Shown: positions 53,474-62,915 of the stretch, in pieces
Numbering within the stretch: position 1 is the stretch's first letter
Layout: every line of letters starts with the position of its first letter
Program-made: the position numbers and the translations under genes
The notes under the pieces: model-generated
Told to the model about the DNA's origin: nothing
Databases searched by the model: none
What the model saw: the letters and a program-made list of their open reading frames with translations, nothing else
NCBI GenBank assembly: GCA_963565915.1
Contig: OY751492.1
Coordinates: 2,604,001-2,668,000, forward strand
Source: Entoloma clypeatum
Taxonomy: Eukaryota > Basidiomycota > Agaricomycetes > Agaricales > Entolomataceae
DNA length: 64,000 nucleotides
Direction of reading: 5' to 3'

Positions 53474-56400
53474 TTACAAGCGCGATAAGGGGCCTGGCTT
53501 AGTTGGTTGAGCGGAGTGGAAGTCCGCTACCGTATCCGCTGCGTGTTCAAGCTCGGATGCGGGTAACCAAGAAAACTCTTCACTGGTGTCTTCATAACCT
53601 AACCAGCGGACGAGGTAAAGGAGTTTGCAGCGTCGTCTTTTATCGATCTTTGAGTCGACGATTTCCGCAATTTCGTATTCGGTTTCTCCGTCCATCTCGA
53701 GCGGAGGCGGAGGAGATTGTATCCGATTTGGAATCTCGTTAGGAGTTGCTGGTTCGAGCATGGATATGTGGAAGACGGGGTGTATAGCACGCATAGTGTC
53801 GGGTAGACGTAGTGTAAAGGAGTGCGTGCCGGGTTGGGCTATGATTTCAAATGGGCCAGCATATTTGTCAGATAACTTTTGGGTGGGTCGTGTGGTGCAG
53901 AAGAACTTAGCTTTAACAAAGACTTCTTGTCCGACGCGGAGCGGGGGAGGCGGAGAACGTCGGACGTCCACAGGGCCTTGATAACGTTGTTGTGCCTCTG
54001 CGACAGCAGTCTTTAGTTCTTGATGTAATTCATCTAAGTCGACGATGTATTGTCGAGCTTTATCGGATGCTAGATCACGTTCCGGATGGAGTGTAATGTC
54101 GGGGTGATAACCTTTGTTGGCGAAGAATGGTGATACACCTGTGGTGGCACTCGGAGTGTTGTTGTAAGCAAACTCCGCAAGCGGAAGCAAAGCGGACCAG
54201 TTGTCTTGCTGGTAGTTGCAGAAAATGCGGAGGTATTGTTCGAGTGTCTGGTTGGTGCGTTCGGTTTGACCATCGCCTTCAGGGTGATATCCAGAAGTGA
54301 AGTGAAGTCTCATATCGAGGGCTTTTGCAAGAGAGCGGAAAAAACGGGAGACGAATTCAGGTCCGCGATCGGATGTGACGTTTTGCGGAACTCCGTGCTT
54401 GGAAAAGACGTGAAGCACGAAAAGGTTTGCTAGGTCTTCGGATGTGCAATTAATGGTGGTAGGGATGAATATGCCTTGTTTAGTGAGGCGGTCTACAATG
54501 ACCAGAATCGCATCGGAGCCAGCGGATGTTGGAAGGGGTTCAATGAAATCCATGGAAATAGAATGCCAGGGACGTTCAGGAATAGGGAGTTGTTTAAGCA
54601 GACCGTAGGGTTTATGACGTTGGGGTTTGGCGCGCATACAAGTGGTACATGACTTGCAATACTTTTTGACGAAGTCGCGCATTCCAGGCCAAGTGTATTC
54701 TCGTTGGATAAGACTGTTAGTCTTATTTTGACCAGGGTGTCCAGCGAGGATATGGTCATGCTTATTGCGGAGGATGCGGAGACGGAGGTTGGATGAGTCG
54801 GGAACATAGATACGTCCATTGTGGAGTAGATAACCTGCTTCATTCACGATCCAGCGTGGATTAGGATTGTCGAGGAAAGAGGTATAAATGGGATCGGTCG
54901 GAAGAGCGGAGAGGATATCGGAGCGGAGCTGATCTGTATCCATGATGATTGTGGCACGGAGGACAGGTGTATATAACTCTGTTGCGCGAAGTGAAGTGGT
55001 GAGCTGTTCTTGTGTGAAGATGGGTTTGAAGTTGCTTGGGTTGATGGACGAATAGTCGCTATTTCCCTCTTTAGGGTAGATGTCCCATTGTCTACTTAAA
55101 AGATCGGGCTTCGTACCTAAACGGCCAGGGCAGAAGCGGATGACGAGATTGAACTGGCAGAGGTATTCGGACCAACGAGCTTGTCGACGTGATAAAATCT
55201 TGGTAGTAGAAAAGTACTCAAGATTTTTGTGGTCCGTTATGACATCGATTGGAGCAGCGGAGCCTTCAAGGTAGTGACGCCAAACCTTGAATGCATCGTG
55301 GATCGCTAATAGTTCTTTGTCGTGGGTGTCATAGTTCAACTCAGGAGGTGTAAAGGTGCGGGAGTGGAAAGCGACTGGATGGATTTCGTCGTCGGAGGTG
55401 CGGATGGAGAGGATCGCACCCAAAGCGTAGTCGGAGGCATCGGTTTCGACGATAATAGGGCTGTCGGGAATCCAATGCATAAGAACAGGTGCCGTGGTAA
55501 AGGCTTTCTTCAAAGTTTTGAAAGATTCGCGAGCGGAGTCGGAGAAGTGCCATTGTGTGTTTTTGCGGGTGAGTCGAGTGAGCGGAACGGTGATTTCGGA
55601 GTAGTAAGGAATGAATCGTCGATAAAAATTGGCAAAACCTAAGAAAGACTGAATGTCTTTGACCTTCCTTGGTTCAGGCCAATCTTGAATAATTTTGACT
55701 TTCTTATCCGACATGCGGAGGCCTGTCGGAGAGAGGATAAAGCCAAGGTATTCAACAGTATCCGTAGAAAACTCGCATTTGTCTGCGCGTGCGTATAAGC
55801 CGTGTTGTCGGAGACGTCGGAGGACTTCGCGGACATGCTTCCGATGCTCGGAGGGAGAGTCGGAGTAGATGAGGATGTCGTCGAGATATATGGTAACATA
55901 CTTATCAAGCAGGTCGTGGAAGATGTCGTTCATGAAGCGTTGAAAAACGGCTGGGGAGTTGGTGAGTCCAAATGGCATGACAAGCCATTCAAAAGACCCG
56001 TAGCGCGTGCGGAAGGCGGTTTTCCATTCATCTCCTTCCGCTATGCGGACGAGGTGATAGGCGTGTCGGAGGTCGAGAGCCGTATAAACACTGGCTTTTC
56101 CAGCGGTCTGGAGAAGGTCGGATATGAGCGGAAGCGGATATCGGTCCTTCTTTGAGATTTTGTTAAGACCACGGAAATCGACGCAAAGACGAAGGGAGCC
56201 ATCCTTTTTACGAACGAAAAGGACGGGAGCACCGTGTGGGGAGGAAGAGGGTCGGATGAATCCAATGGTGAGGTGTTCGTCAATGAATTCACGGAGGGCA
56301 TTGAGTTCGGTTTGTGAAAGGGAGTAGATCGGACCGAATGGAGGAGCGGAGCCCTCTTCAAGTTCGATTTTGAGGTCGTAGGGACGGTGGGGTGGAAGAG

Positions 56401-57079
56401 TGTCTGCTTTTCCTTTACTGAAGACGTCAGCATAGTCGTGGTATTCTTTGGGTACGTTTGTCAAGTCGGGGGTGTCAGAAGCGGATGCGGAGTGAGCGGA
56501 AATGGAGGGAGTCGAAAGGTGAAGTCGAAAGGATTGTGTACCAGGCAATTTGCATGCCCTCATAAATGCGGCTGCGTTAATGAGTGAAATCTGCGGAGCG
56601 GACTGCGGAGGTACGATCGGAGGTTCCGGAGGAGGAAGCGTAGCTGTCCTACCTTGGGAGGAGGTCGACGTCGATGTCGGAAACGGCTCTTTTTGCATCT
56701 GTGGACGGAAAGTGATACTGCCCAATACCCAGTCAATCATAGGATTGTGGCGGGTGAGCCAGTTGTATCCAAGAACCACGGAAGAAGCGGAGTCGAGCGG
56801 AGTAACATAAAAATCCTGTTCAAAGGATTCACCTGAAGGAAAACATATAGGTATTGTTACAACTTGAGTGATAAACGCGTTAGAAGAACCATCGAAAAGC
56901 TTTAGTTCTAAGGGTGGAATAGCGGAGGTCGGAAGATCATTGGCGGAGGAAAAGTTATTGTCAATAAAACAGTGAGTAGATCCTGAATCAATAAGTGCTG
57001 GGACAGAATCTGAAGAGAAAAAAGAAGATGAGATATTGATACGTAAAGAGTTCGGATCGGAGAGAGCGGACGCGTTAAG
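53474..57079 (-). CDS. Gypsy 2 pol polyprotein
   Basis: About 1,200 uninterrupted codons after the gag TGA. Protease ALIDSGSTHCFID; VVLGYNWLTRHNPMIDW; RT with KKDGSLRLCVDFRGLNKIS, MPFGLTNSPAVFQRFMND and active site YLDDILIYSD; RNase H VETDASDYALGAILSI and YDTHDKELLAIHDAF. The integrase has HDHILAGH and CKSCTTC zinc ligands, then MDFIEPLP (Asp), TSDRGPEFVSRFF (Asp) and HPEGDGQTERTNQ (Glu). GPFEIIAQPGTHSFTLRLPD precedes a C-terminal chromodomain (YEIAEIVDSKIDKRRRCKLL, YLVRWLGYEDTSEEFSWLPA). All catalytic residues are present. Expression needs readthrough of TGA 57080-57082 or repair of it. Domain order and chromodomain identify a chromovirus. Confidence 0.93.
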   Translation of the reverse strand, partial: LNASALSDPNSLRINISSSFFSSDSVPALIDSGSTHCFIDNNFSSANDLPTSAIPPLELKLFDGSSNAFITQVVTIPICFPSGESFEQDFYVTPLDSASSVVLGYNWLTRHNPMIDWVLGSITFRPQMQKEPFPTSTSTSSQGRTATLPPPEPPIVPPQSAPQISLINAAAFMRACKLPGTQSFRLHLSTPSISAHSASASDTPDLTNVPKEYHDYADVFSKGKADTLPPHRPYDLKIELEEGSAPPFGPIYSLSQTELNALREFIDEHLTIGFIRPSSSPHGAPVLFVRKKDGSLRLCVDFRGLNKISKKDRYPLPLISDLLQTAGKASVYTALDLRHAYHLVRIAEGDEWKTAFRTRYGSFEWLVMPFGLTNSPAVFQRFMNDIFHDLLDKYVTIYLDDILIYSDSPSEHRKHVREVLRRLRQHGLYARADKCEFSTDTVEYLGFILSPTGLRMSDKKVKIIQDWPEPRKVKDIQSFLGFANFYRRFIPYYSEITVPLTRLTRKNTQWHFSDSARESFKTLKKAFTTAPVLMHWIPDSPIIVETDASDYALGAILSIRTSDDEIHPVAFHSRTFTPPELNYDTHDKELLAIHDAFKVWRHYLEGSAAPIDVITDHKNLEYFSTTKILSRRQARWSEYLCQFNLVIRFCPGRLGTKPDLLSRQWDIYPKEGNSDYSSINPSNFKPIFTQEQLTTSLRATELYTPVLRATIIMDTDQLRSDILSALPTDPIYTSFLDNPNPRWIVNEAGYLLHNGRIYVPDSSNLRLRILRNKHDHILAGHPGQNKTNSLIQREYTWPGMRDFVKKYCKSCTTCMRAKPQRHKPYGLLKQLPIPERPWHSISMDFIEPLPTSAGSDAILVIVDRLTKQGIFIPTTINCTSEDLANLFVLHVFSKHGVPQNVTSDRGPEFVSRFFRSLAKALDMRLHFTSGYHPEGDGQTERTNQTLEQYLRIFCNYQQDNWSALLPLAEFAYNNTPSATTGVSPFFANKGYHPDITLHPERDLASDKARQYIVDLDELHQELKTAVAEAQQRYQGPVDVRRSPPPPLRVGQEVFVKAKFFCTTRPTQKLSDKYAGPFEIIAQPGTHSFTLRLPDTMRAIHPVFHISMLEPATPNEIPNRIQSPPPPLEMDGETEYEIAEIVDSKIDKRRRCKLLYLVRWLGYEDTSEEFSWLPASELEHAADTVADFHSAQPTKPGPLSRL

Positions 57080-58441
57080 TCAGATGGGAGCGGAGGCACG
57101 GAGAGAGTCAACGCAGTCCTCAGACCGTGCTTCATGAGGACCACTGCCTATTTTTTTTGACTCGATCTCCTTACTTTTTTCCTTGGCTTGAGTGCCAACT
57201 TGGGCGGCTTTCCCTTTAGCCTTGGAAGCGGAGGAGGTGGACTTGGGACAGTCCTTGACAGCGTGTCCGACGCTACCGCAGAATAAGCAAAGGTTATTAT
57301 CGAAACGACGTTTGCGTTCTTGATACGTCAGTTTGCCGTCTTTGCCTAATTTACTGGAGAGGTCGGGTTTCGGAGCGGATGTGGAAGCGGAAGCGGTAGC
57401 GGGAGCGGAGGGTTTGGTTGATGATGTTTGTGGAGTGGATTGGTTCGGAGCGGATTGTTTTTTGTCGGACTTGGGAGTGGGTTTATCGGTTCTGGATTTC
57501 TCTCGTTGACGTTCCCAGTAGCGAGCGTCAATAGTATGAGCCGCGGATCGTAGGTCTGGTAAAGACTTGATCTTGGGTTGTTGGGAGAGGATGTCCTTGA
57601 TCCGATCCGGAAGTCCGACATAGTAGCGGTGTCGGAGGGAGTTTTCATCCCAGTCAGTCTTGGTAGCAAGACGTTGGAATTCAACGTTGTACTTCAATAT
57701 CTTTTGATTTTCCTTCATCCGTAGGTTGTCCAACTGTTCTTCGGCTTCGCCCTGAGGGTCAATGGTACCAAACTCGGAGCAGAGAAGCCGGACGAACTCG
57801 GGGAAAGAACCCCGCCAATTGGGTTCATCATCATCTAGAATGAAGGGTTCAAAAAATTCGAGTGCTGTGCCTCGGAAGTAAGACATGGCAAAGTTGACTT
57901 TGGAATGTTCTGAGTCGAAGTTGTCGTTGTCGGAGAAGTAAAGTTTGCATTGTAAAATGAATGCGGAGAGTTTGCGCGGATCGGATCCATCAAAGGTATC
58001 CGGTTCGTTGGCATACGACTTTTTCTTCTTTGTATCTCGACGTTTCAACTCTTTGGTCATGAGCAGAATGGCTTCAGCTAGATTGGGTTCCTGATCTGGA
58101 TTGGAATCGGAGTCGTCCAAATCTCCATGTAAACTACCGTCGGAAGGAGGAGGAGATCCTCCTGGAGGTCCGCCGAATAAGCCAGAATTTAGAGGTGCGG
58201 AGGGTTCCGTTGGTGGGTTTAGTGGAGGACTGGCAGGAAGTGGTGGGAGCTGAGAGTCGGAAGAAGGCGGAGGAACGGATGGTCCGGGGGTAGGAGCGGA
58301 TGATGATGCTGTGGCTCCTTGAGGGGTAATGGTTACATTGCGTGTTCCTCGAAGAAAAGCAGAGCGTGGTGTGGAGGATGAACGTTCTGCTGCTGCACAA
58401 GCAGTCCTAGTTGTTCGAACTGTATTACGGGTTTGAGCCAT
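57080..58441 (-). CDS. Gypsy 2 gag
   Basis: 453 residues. The ATG at 58441 (MAQTRNTVRTTRTACAAAE) is preferred over an upstream ATG at 58498, which would start inside the 5' LTR. It has a Ser/Pro-rich N-terminus, then a gag core (ADRIIRQ-type region absent; here KVNFAMSYFRGTALEFFEPF, EFGTIDPQGEAEEQLDNLRM, YYVGLPDRIKDILSQQPK). A Lys/Ser/Pro linker leads to one CCHC knuckle CLFCGSVGHAVKDC, followed by a Lys/Ser tail. It ends at TGA followed by CTT, in frame with pol, so the normal product may be gag plus a low level of gag-pol by readthrough; alternatively TGA is a mutated CGA. Confidence 0.9.
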   Translation of the reverse strand: MAQTRNTVRTTRTACAAAERSSSTPRSAFLRGTRNVTITPQGATASSSAPTPGPSVPPPSSDSQLPPLPASPPLNPPTEPSAPLNSGLFGGPPGGSPPPSDGSLHGDLDDSDSNPDQEPNLAEAILLMTKELKRRDTKKKKSYANEPDTFDGSDPRKLSAFILQCKLYFSDNDNFDSEHSKVNFAMSYFRGTALEFFEPFILDDDEPNWRGSFPEFVRLLCSEFGTIDPQGEAEEQLDNLRMKENQKILKYNVEFQRLATKTDWDENSLRHRYYVGLPDRIKDILSQQPKIKSLPDLRSAAHTIDARYWERQREKSRTDKPTPKSDKKQSAPNQSTPQTSSTKPSAPATASASTSAPKPDLSSKLGKDGKLTYQERKRRFDNNLCLFCGSVGHAVKDCPKSTSSASKAKGKAAQVGTQAKEKSKEIESKKIGSGPHEARSEDCVDSLRASAPI

Positions 58442-58492
58442 GTGGGTAGAGGTTGTTGGGTAAATCAAAGAATGGTGGTAGTTCAAATATAC

Positions 58493-59035
58493 TGTCACGT
58501 AGCGTGTTTCTCAACGTCGGAAAACGTCGGACGAGTCGGAGCGGAGTAGCGGAGGAGCGGAATGCGGTAAGTGCAACGTTGGCAGAAAGGACCTGGCTTC
58601 AACTTGTGCGTTGCGCCCCACTCTTTGATGTGGTCCTCGATTTCGGATTGGCGGATGTCGGATGAGCGGATGAGCGGATGAGCGGAGGTGACGGAGAGAA
58701 TGCTCAAAGGCAAGTAGAGACGGATGCGAATGAGGTGTAACATATGATATTTGAACTGAGGTTCTACGACAGGTTTGTACACTATTTATAGTAGACTAGA
58801 ATGATCAGCATTACTATAAGTGATGTGCAGATATTGGAGTTGACCATCGGAACATTCGGAGTACGGAGAGTAACAAATGAAAAGTGAACAACATATGTCT
58901 ACTTGTAAGTATGGTTGAGATGTTACGTAGTAGAAGTATATTCAATATAAATAGAATGTTGTTGGAGCGGATGTTGGAGTGGATGAAATGTCGGAGTCGT
59001 CGGATAAGTCGGATGTGAATCGTATGGTTATGACA
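58493..59035 (-). repeat. 5' LTR of gypsy 2, with promoter
   Basis: 543 bp. On the minus strand TATAAATAG starts at 58790 and AGTTCAAATAT at 58757, 33 nt downstream. The latter is complementary to ATATTTGAACT located 2 nt beyond the LTR (58490-58480), a self-priming arrangement. Confidence 0.87.
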
Positions 59036-59040
59036 GATGG

Positions 59041-61499
59041 TTCCACTGCCGGCAAAAGAAAACTGTTATCGGTACAGAATTCTTGACCTTGACCAAAATC
59101 TTCGGAAGGCAAGCTTGTCCTATGTGCTCCATCTGCGCAATTATAATAATACTGGATGTTCTCCAAGATCGATCTGACATGATAACATATGTTGTGTCCG
59201 TTAATGAAATCAGCAAAAACTTGGGAAAATGTTTTATTGCCTGGTTTGATTGCCATTATATGGCTCCATGGCTTCAAAAGCATCAACATGCTAGCGCAAT
59301 AAAACTCGCGTGTTTTTGGGTCATCAGAATCGCTTCGGAAAAACCATGCTCCTATAAAATGGGGCATTGTTTCGTGTCCAGCAGCTTTGATGATACGACA
59401 TTGCTTTTTTTGAGCATCTTCTTGATAAGGTACTCTGATACTTCTTCATCTGCTATCCTGTGCATCTTCTGGAAAATCATGCCCTTCATATGTATTCAAT
59501 AAAAAATCAAGGAAATTGAAATCCTTTAGTGTGTCTCCTCGATTTTGATAGTCTTTCACTTGGTCGTGAACTTGTATAATGCTGTCTTTCACAATTATTG
59601 TGTGTCGACCTTCTGATGCAGAACTGTCACACATTACTTTTATAGAATATAGAATTGTAACTCATGAATAACTCATGTCTTCATTTGAAGGCCAGGATAA
59701 GCAAGTTGAAGACTTTCGACAGCCCTATCCCAATATATTGTGACGAAATGATGAGATTCATAATGATCTCCCCATCCCATCAAATAATTGATGATCTCTT
59801 GAGCACTAAACTTGTGCTGACCGCTCAACGCATTTGCGCAACGTTGAATAAGTCATTTGTTGGATCATATGATATCCCCAGTATGGTTCTTCTCCACTTT
59901 TTTATGAAAACCAAATCTTTTTGCTAGGAGAGCAGAGGCATTGAAAGTACGTTGTTGTTTCTTTGTTGCATATCATGTGATATAATATGTCAACACTTTC
60001 GTATCGGCACCATTTGAAATGAATTTGATGTTGTGATTAGACCAAACAATATTCATCAGGTGTGGACACCAGTTGTTTAAAAACCCACAAATTCGTCTTG
60101 GTCCCCAATCTCCAGAAGAAAAAACCCAATCCTCTTTGGCAAGTGGAAAGGGAAACCGTTGTTTGCACACCAAATTCTTTTCTGCCATATGCAAACAAGA
60201 ACTAAGACTGCATGTATGAAGTTGAAATGTGCGGGCCATAAGTTTCTCATTCAGTTTTATGCCAGCAGCAAAATTCGGTTCGCGTGGATCCAAAGGCCTC
60301 GAATAACTGAGATCTTTCACTTTGGAAAGGGAATGAATAGCTGGCAAATCCAGTCCATCAATATCGGCTCAAATATTGGCTTGGATAAATGCACAGATTT
60401 TGCGTCAGAACTCAGGCGTTAAAAGAAGTTCCTTCATTTTGCATGCAGTGGGAGCTCCATGCAACCACAAGAGAAGCTGAAGATGAAGAGAGCCACGACC
60501 TTGGGCTTCAACAGTTCCTATATAACCACTGACAATTCCAAAGATGCCTTCTTTTCTTGCTATGCTCCAATGGGGCCGGACTGTGATGCCGAATACTTCT
60601 TCCAAGATAGCTCGAATCATGAAATGAAAATAATGCGTAGCAGCATAAGGATCTGCGGCAATTCTTTGGGCACGCTCTGGTGAAGTTGGTCCAGCTGTAG
60701 ATATGAACTTGTCCAAATCAATTTCTTCACCAGCCATGACTTGAACAATGGGATTGTGAATGTCAGAAAGATTGATCGTGATCCAAAGACTACTGGGATT
60801 GAGGAACAGGCTTTGACCCCATATCTTGGCCCGAATTGAGGTCCGGGACTCATCAGTGCCAGGCACTTGAGTGCGCACGGCCTTCGCTTGATTGAACAAG
60901 GCTTGCACTGCTGGATTAGAAAAAGAAACCTTCCGAGTCTCTTCCTTGCTCGCTTTTACAAGATCAGAAGGCATCAATTTCTGTGTGACTTGTTCGAATT
61001 GATGAAATGAGGACCACCTAACTTGAAGAACAGTGGCTCAACAAATTTGATGCTTTCTGATGACACCGAAAACTTGAAAAACAAATTGTAAATCAAGTCA
61101 AAAACATTTGTCGGCATATTCCATGGCCCAGCGGGCATGTTCTTCGTATGAAACAGTGGCTGGTCGTCCGACCTCAAATCTGCCAAGACCATAAGAGAAT
61201 AAAACCAGGAATGAACCGAGAAGATGATTGGCATTGCTAGGTCCACCATCGAAACGCTGACCAGTAGCTTCATCTATTCTTGCATACTTGTTCACAAAGG
61301 CACTGCCTCTCTGAATATGGAATGACGACTGATGACCATATTCCACTGTGTTTGCAAATGCATGGGCGATGATTTCATTATCGGGAATGTCGTTTCCATT
61401 CATGTCGATTACTCCACTAGGTTGCAGACAAAATACTGCAGGATCTGTGGACACTTGAGTCGTTTCAATTAACACAACGAGAAAGAAAACACACCACAT
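59041..61499 (-). pseudogene. Helitron Rep-like (Helitron_like_N) region
   Basis: Broken into several frames. Minus-strand landmarks: HLLGSFLVLFSYGLGRFEVG and RPATVSYEEHARWAMEYAD (61.1-61.3 kb); NLSDIHNPIVQVMAGEEIDL and FHFMIRAILEEVFGITVRPH; then VEAQGRGSLHLQLLLWLHGA, which aligns with the HUH motif but reads H-L-Q (60477-60485). Further: CRICGF-like CGFLNNWCPHLMNIVWSNHN and ADTKVLTYYIT, the expected site of the catalytic Tyr, followed by a TGA (59973-59975) and YATKKQQR. A segment at 59.0-59.4 kb (FIGAWFFRSDSDDPKTREFY) leads toward the helicase and is cut by gypsy 2. Stops at 60405-60407 and others. Confidence 0.8.
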
Positions 61500-61559
61500 G
61501 TCAATTCTGCTGCTTCACCAATACTATCAACGGAATCCTCTTGTTCATCATCTGTATCA

Positions 61560-62837
61560 TCTGCGTTGATAGTACCTGACATGATTGTAAATGTATGATA
61601 CGAGTCTTTAATCATGAGTACTTACCGTTATCTGAAATTCCAACATTGTAGTCTAAATTTCCAACGTCTTCGTAGCCTCCATCACCAAGTATATACCCAT
61701 CTTGCTCCTCATGAAGACACCGAATATCCGAACTATGCTTCGTCGCCAGCATGATTTCATCAGGAATGGCATGCACAGGAATATTGTGCAACTGCTCTTT
61801 GGAAATGGTGATGTCCTTGTAAAGGACATTGTTCATTCGTAGCCAATACAACACTCCCCGCAAATGGTCCCGTTGAACCTGGAACATATCTGGCATGCAC
61901 TTTTCTGGAAGACGTCCGGGTCCAACAAAAGTCACCGTGATTATAGAAGATAACAGTTTCAAAGGTCGAGGCATGATGTTTTCCAACAGAACATCGGTGA
62001 TTTCTTTCTGATCGAGACAATATGTTGATACATTGCCACGAATTCCGCACTGCAATGTTTTTGTATCCCATGTCTTCATGTTACATTTCTTTGGAAAAAG
62101 CTTGATGACATATGCCACAGGCAAGTATTTGGAAATGAGCAACTATTCTGGTAATGTTAACACAGACAATTCGAAAGGAATGTCACCAATCCACATCGAA
62201 TTCGCAAGAGATAAAGGAGGTGTAACGCCATTCTTGAGTTTTCCTTCGCAACCAGAACAGATTTGACCCATGCCAGTCACAGATACTGCACTGGAATAGA
62301 GCAGCATCCCATTATACAATGTATGACAAGGATGAGGAGAAGTTGGAATGAGACGTTCGTGATGAGGAATGTTTGCAAGAGGAATAGAACGACACTGTGC
62401 CGCTCCCAATTCTCGAGCACAGACACAACAGACAAGACTTTGTACTGCTTCATTGCCTGTTTGATTGATAAAAGCAGCTGTAACATCATTGACAACATCT
62501 TGTGAAGGTATGTTCATGAAACTGTCTAAATCGATATTTGCAGGACACGCTCCATGCAAAGTATTCGTGAAACTTTCGTAGGCAACTTTGCAATGCTTTT
62601 GTCGGCCATTGTCCGGCAAGTTCCTAAGAGCATCAAAAACTAAATGGCAAGAATCAACGTCAGCCTTGCTGACTGCAGAGACCAGGTCATCTCATTTGCG
62701 TTTTTCGCCGCAGTTGAGCAAAACAACACCTTTGCAAGCATCGCAAATTTCCTGACAAGTGAATTTTTGGAGATTTGCTGAACAACATAAGCCATTGTTT
62801 GTGGAAAGCTCCATATGTCTGAATATTTTTTCTTCAA
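61560..62837 (-). pseudogene. Helitron N-terminal region (DUF6570-like)
   Basis: Minus strand. A Cys-rich start (CQEICDACKGVVLLNCGEK in one frame), then GNEAVQSLVCCVCARELG, MGQICSGCEGKLKNGVTPP and ANSMWIGDIPFELSVLTLPE. A TAG (62143-62145) sits where relatives have LPEKLLI, and LLISKYLPVAYVIKLFPKK follows. RGNVSTYCLDQKEITDVLLE and MPRPLKLLSSIITVTFVGPG come next, the block seen in fungal Helitron proteins as DUF6570. A probable intron (GTAAGT at about 61626 to CAG near 61575) joins ISDNG to TINADDTDDEQED. The start codon is not clear. Confidence 0.75.
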
Positions 62838-62915
62838 AACAGAAAAGCCAGGATGAAGGAATAGAATACATACATACCTTGACTGTTAAAAGATAGATTT
62901 ATGGGATTGTGGTCT

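Larger units (their letters stand above)
51737..59035 (-). mobile_element. Ty3/gypsy chromovirus 2 with antisense gene (7.3 kb)
   Basis: Full element on the minus strand with 543-bp LTRs (51737-52279, 58493-59035; TGTCACGTAG..GGTTATGACA; about six transitions between them). An exact target duplication GATGG flanks it (51732-51736, 59036-59040). Gag and pol share one frame separated by a single TGA. A gene on the opposite strand fills the space between pol and the 3' LTR. Purine tract AAGAGGGAAATAC (minus) touches the 3' LTR. It sits in the Helitron coding region (VEP/S). Confidence 0.93.
49518..62837 (-). mobile_element. Decayed Helitron with two nested LTR insertions
   Basis: Minus-strand order: N-terminal Cys-rich region and DUF6570-like part (61.6-62.8 kb), Rep-like region (59.9-61.5 kb), then PIF1-type helicase (49.5-51.5 kb). 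The ORF is interrupted by a 7.3-kb gypsy element (51737-59035, GATGG duplication) and a 247-bp LTR (51185-51431, GAAAT duplication). Without inserts it is about 5.7 kb. Several stops and frameshifts show it is inactive. A hairpin (49477-49509) follows the helicase stop; a definite CTRR terminus was not found. Confidence 0.82.
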
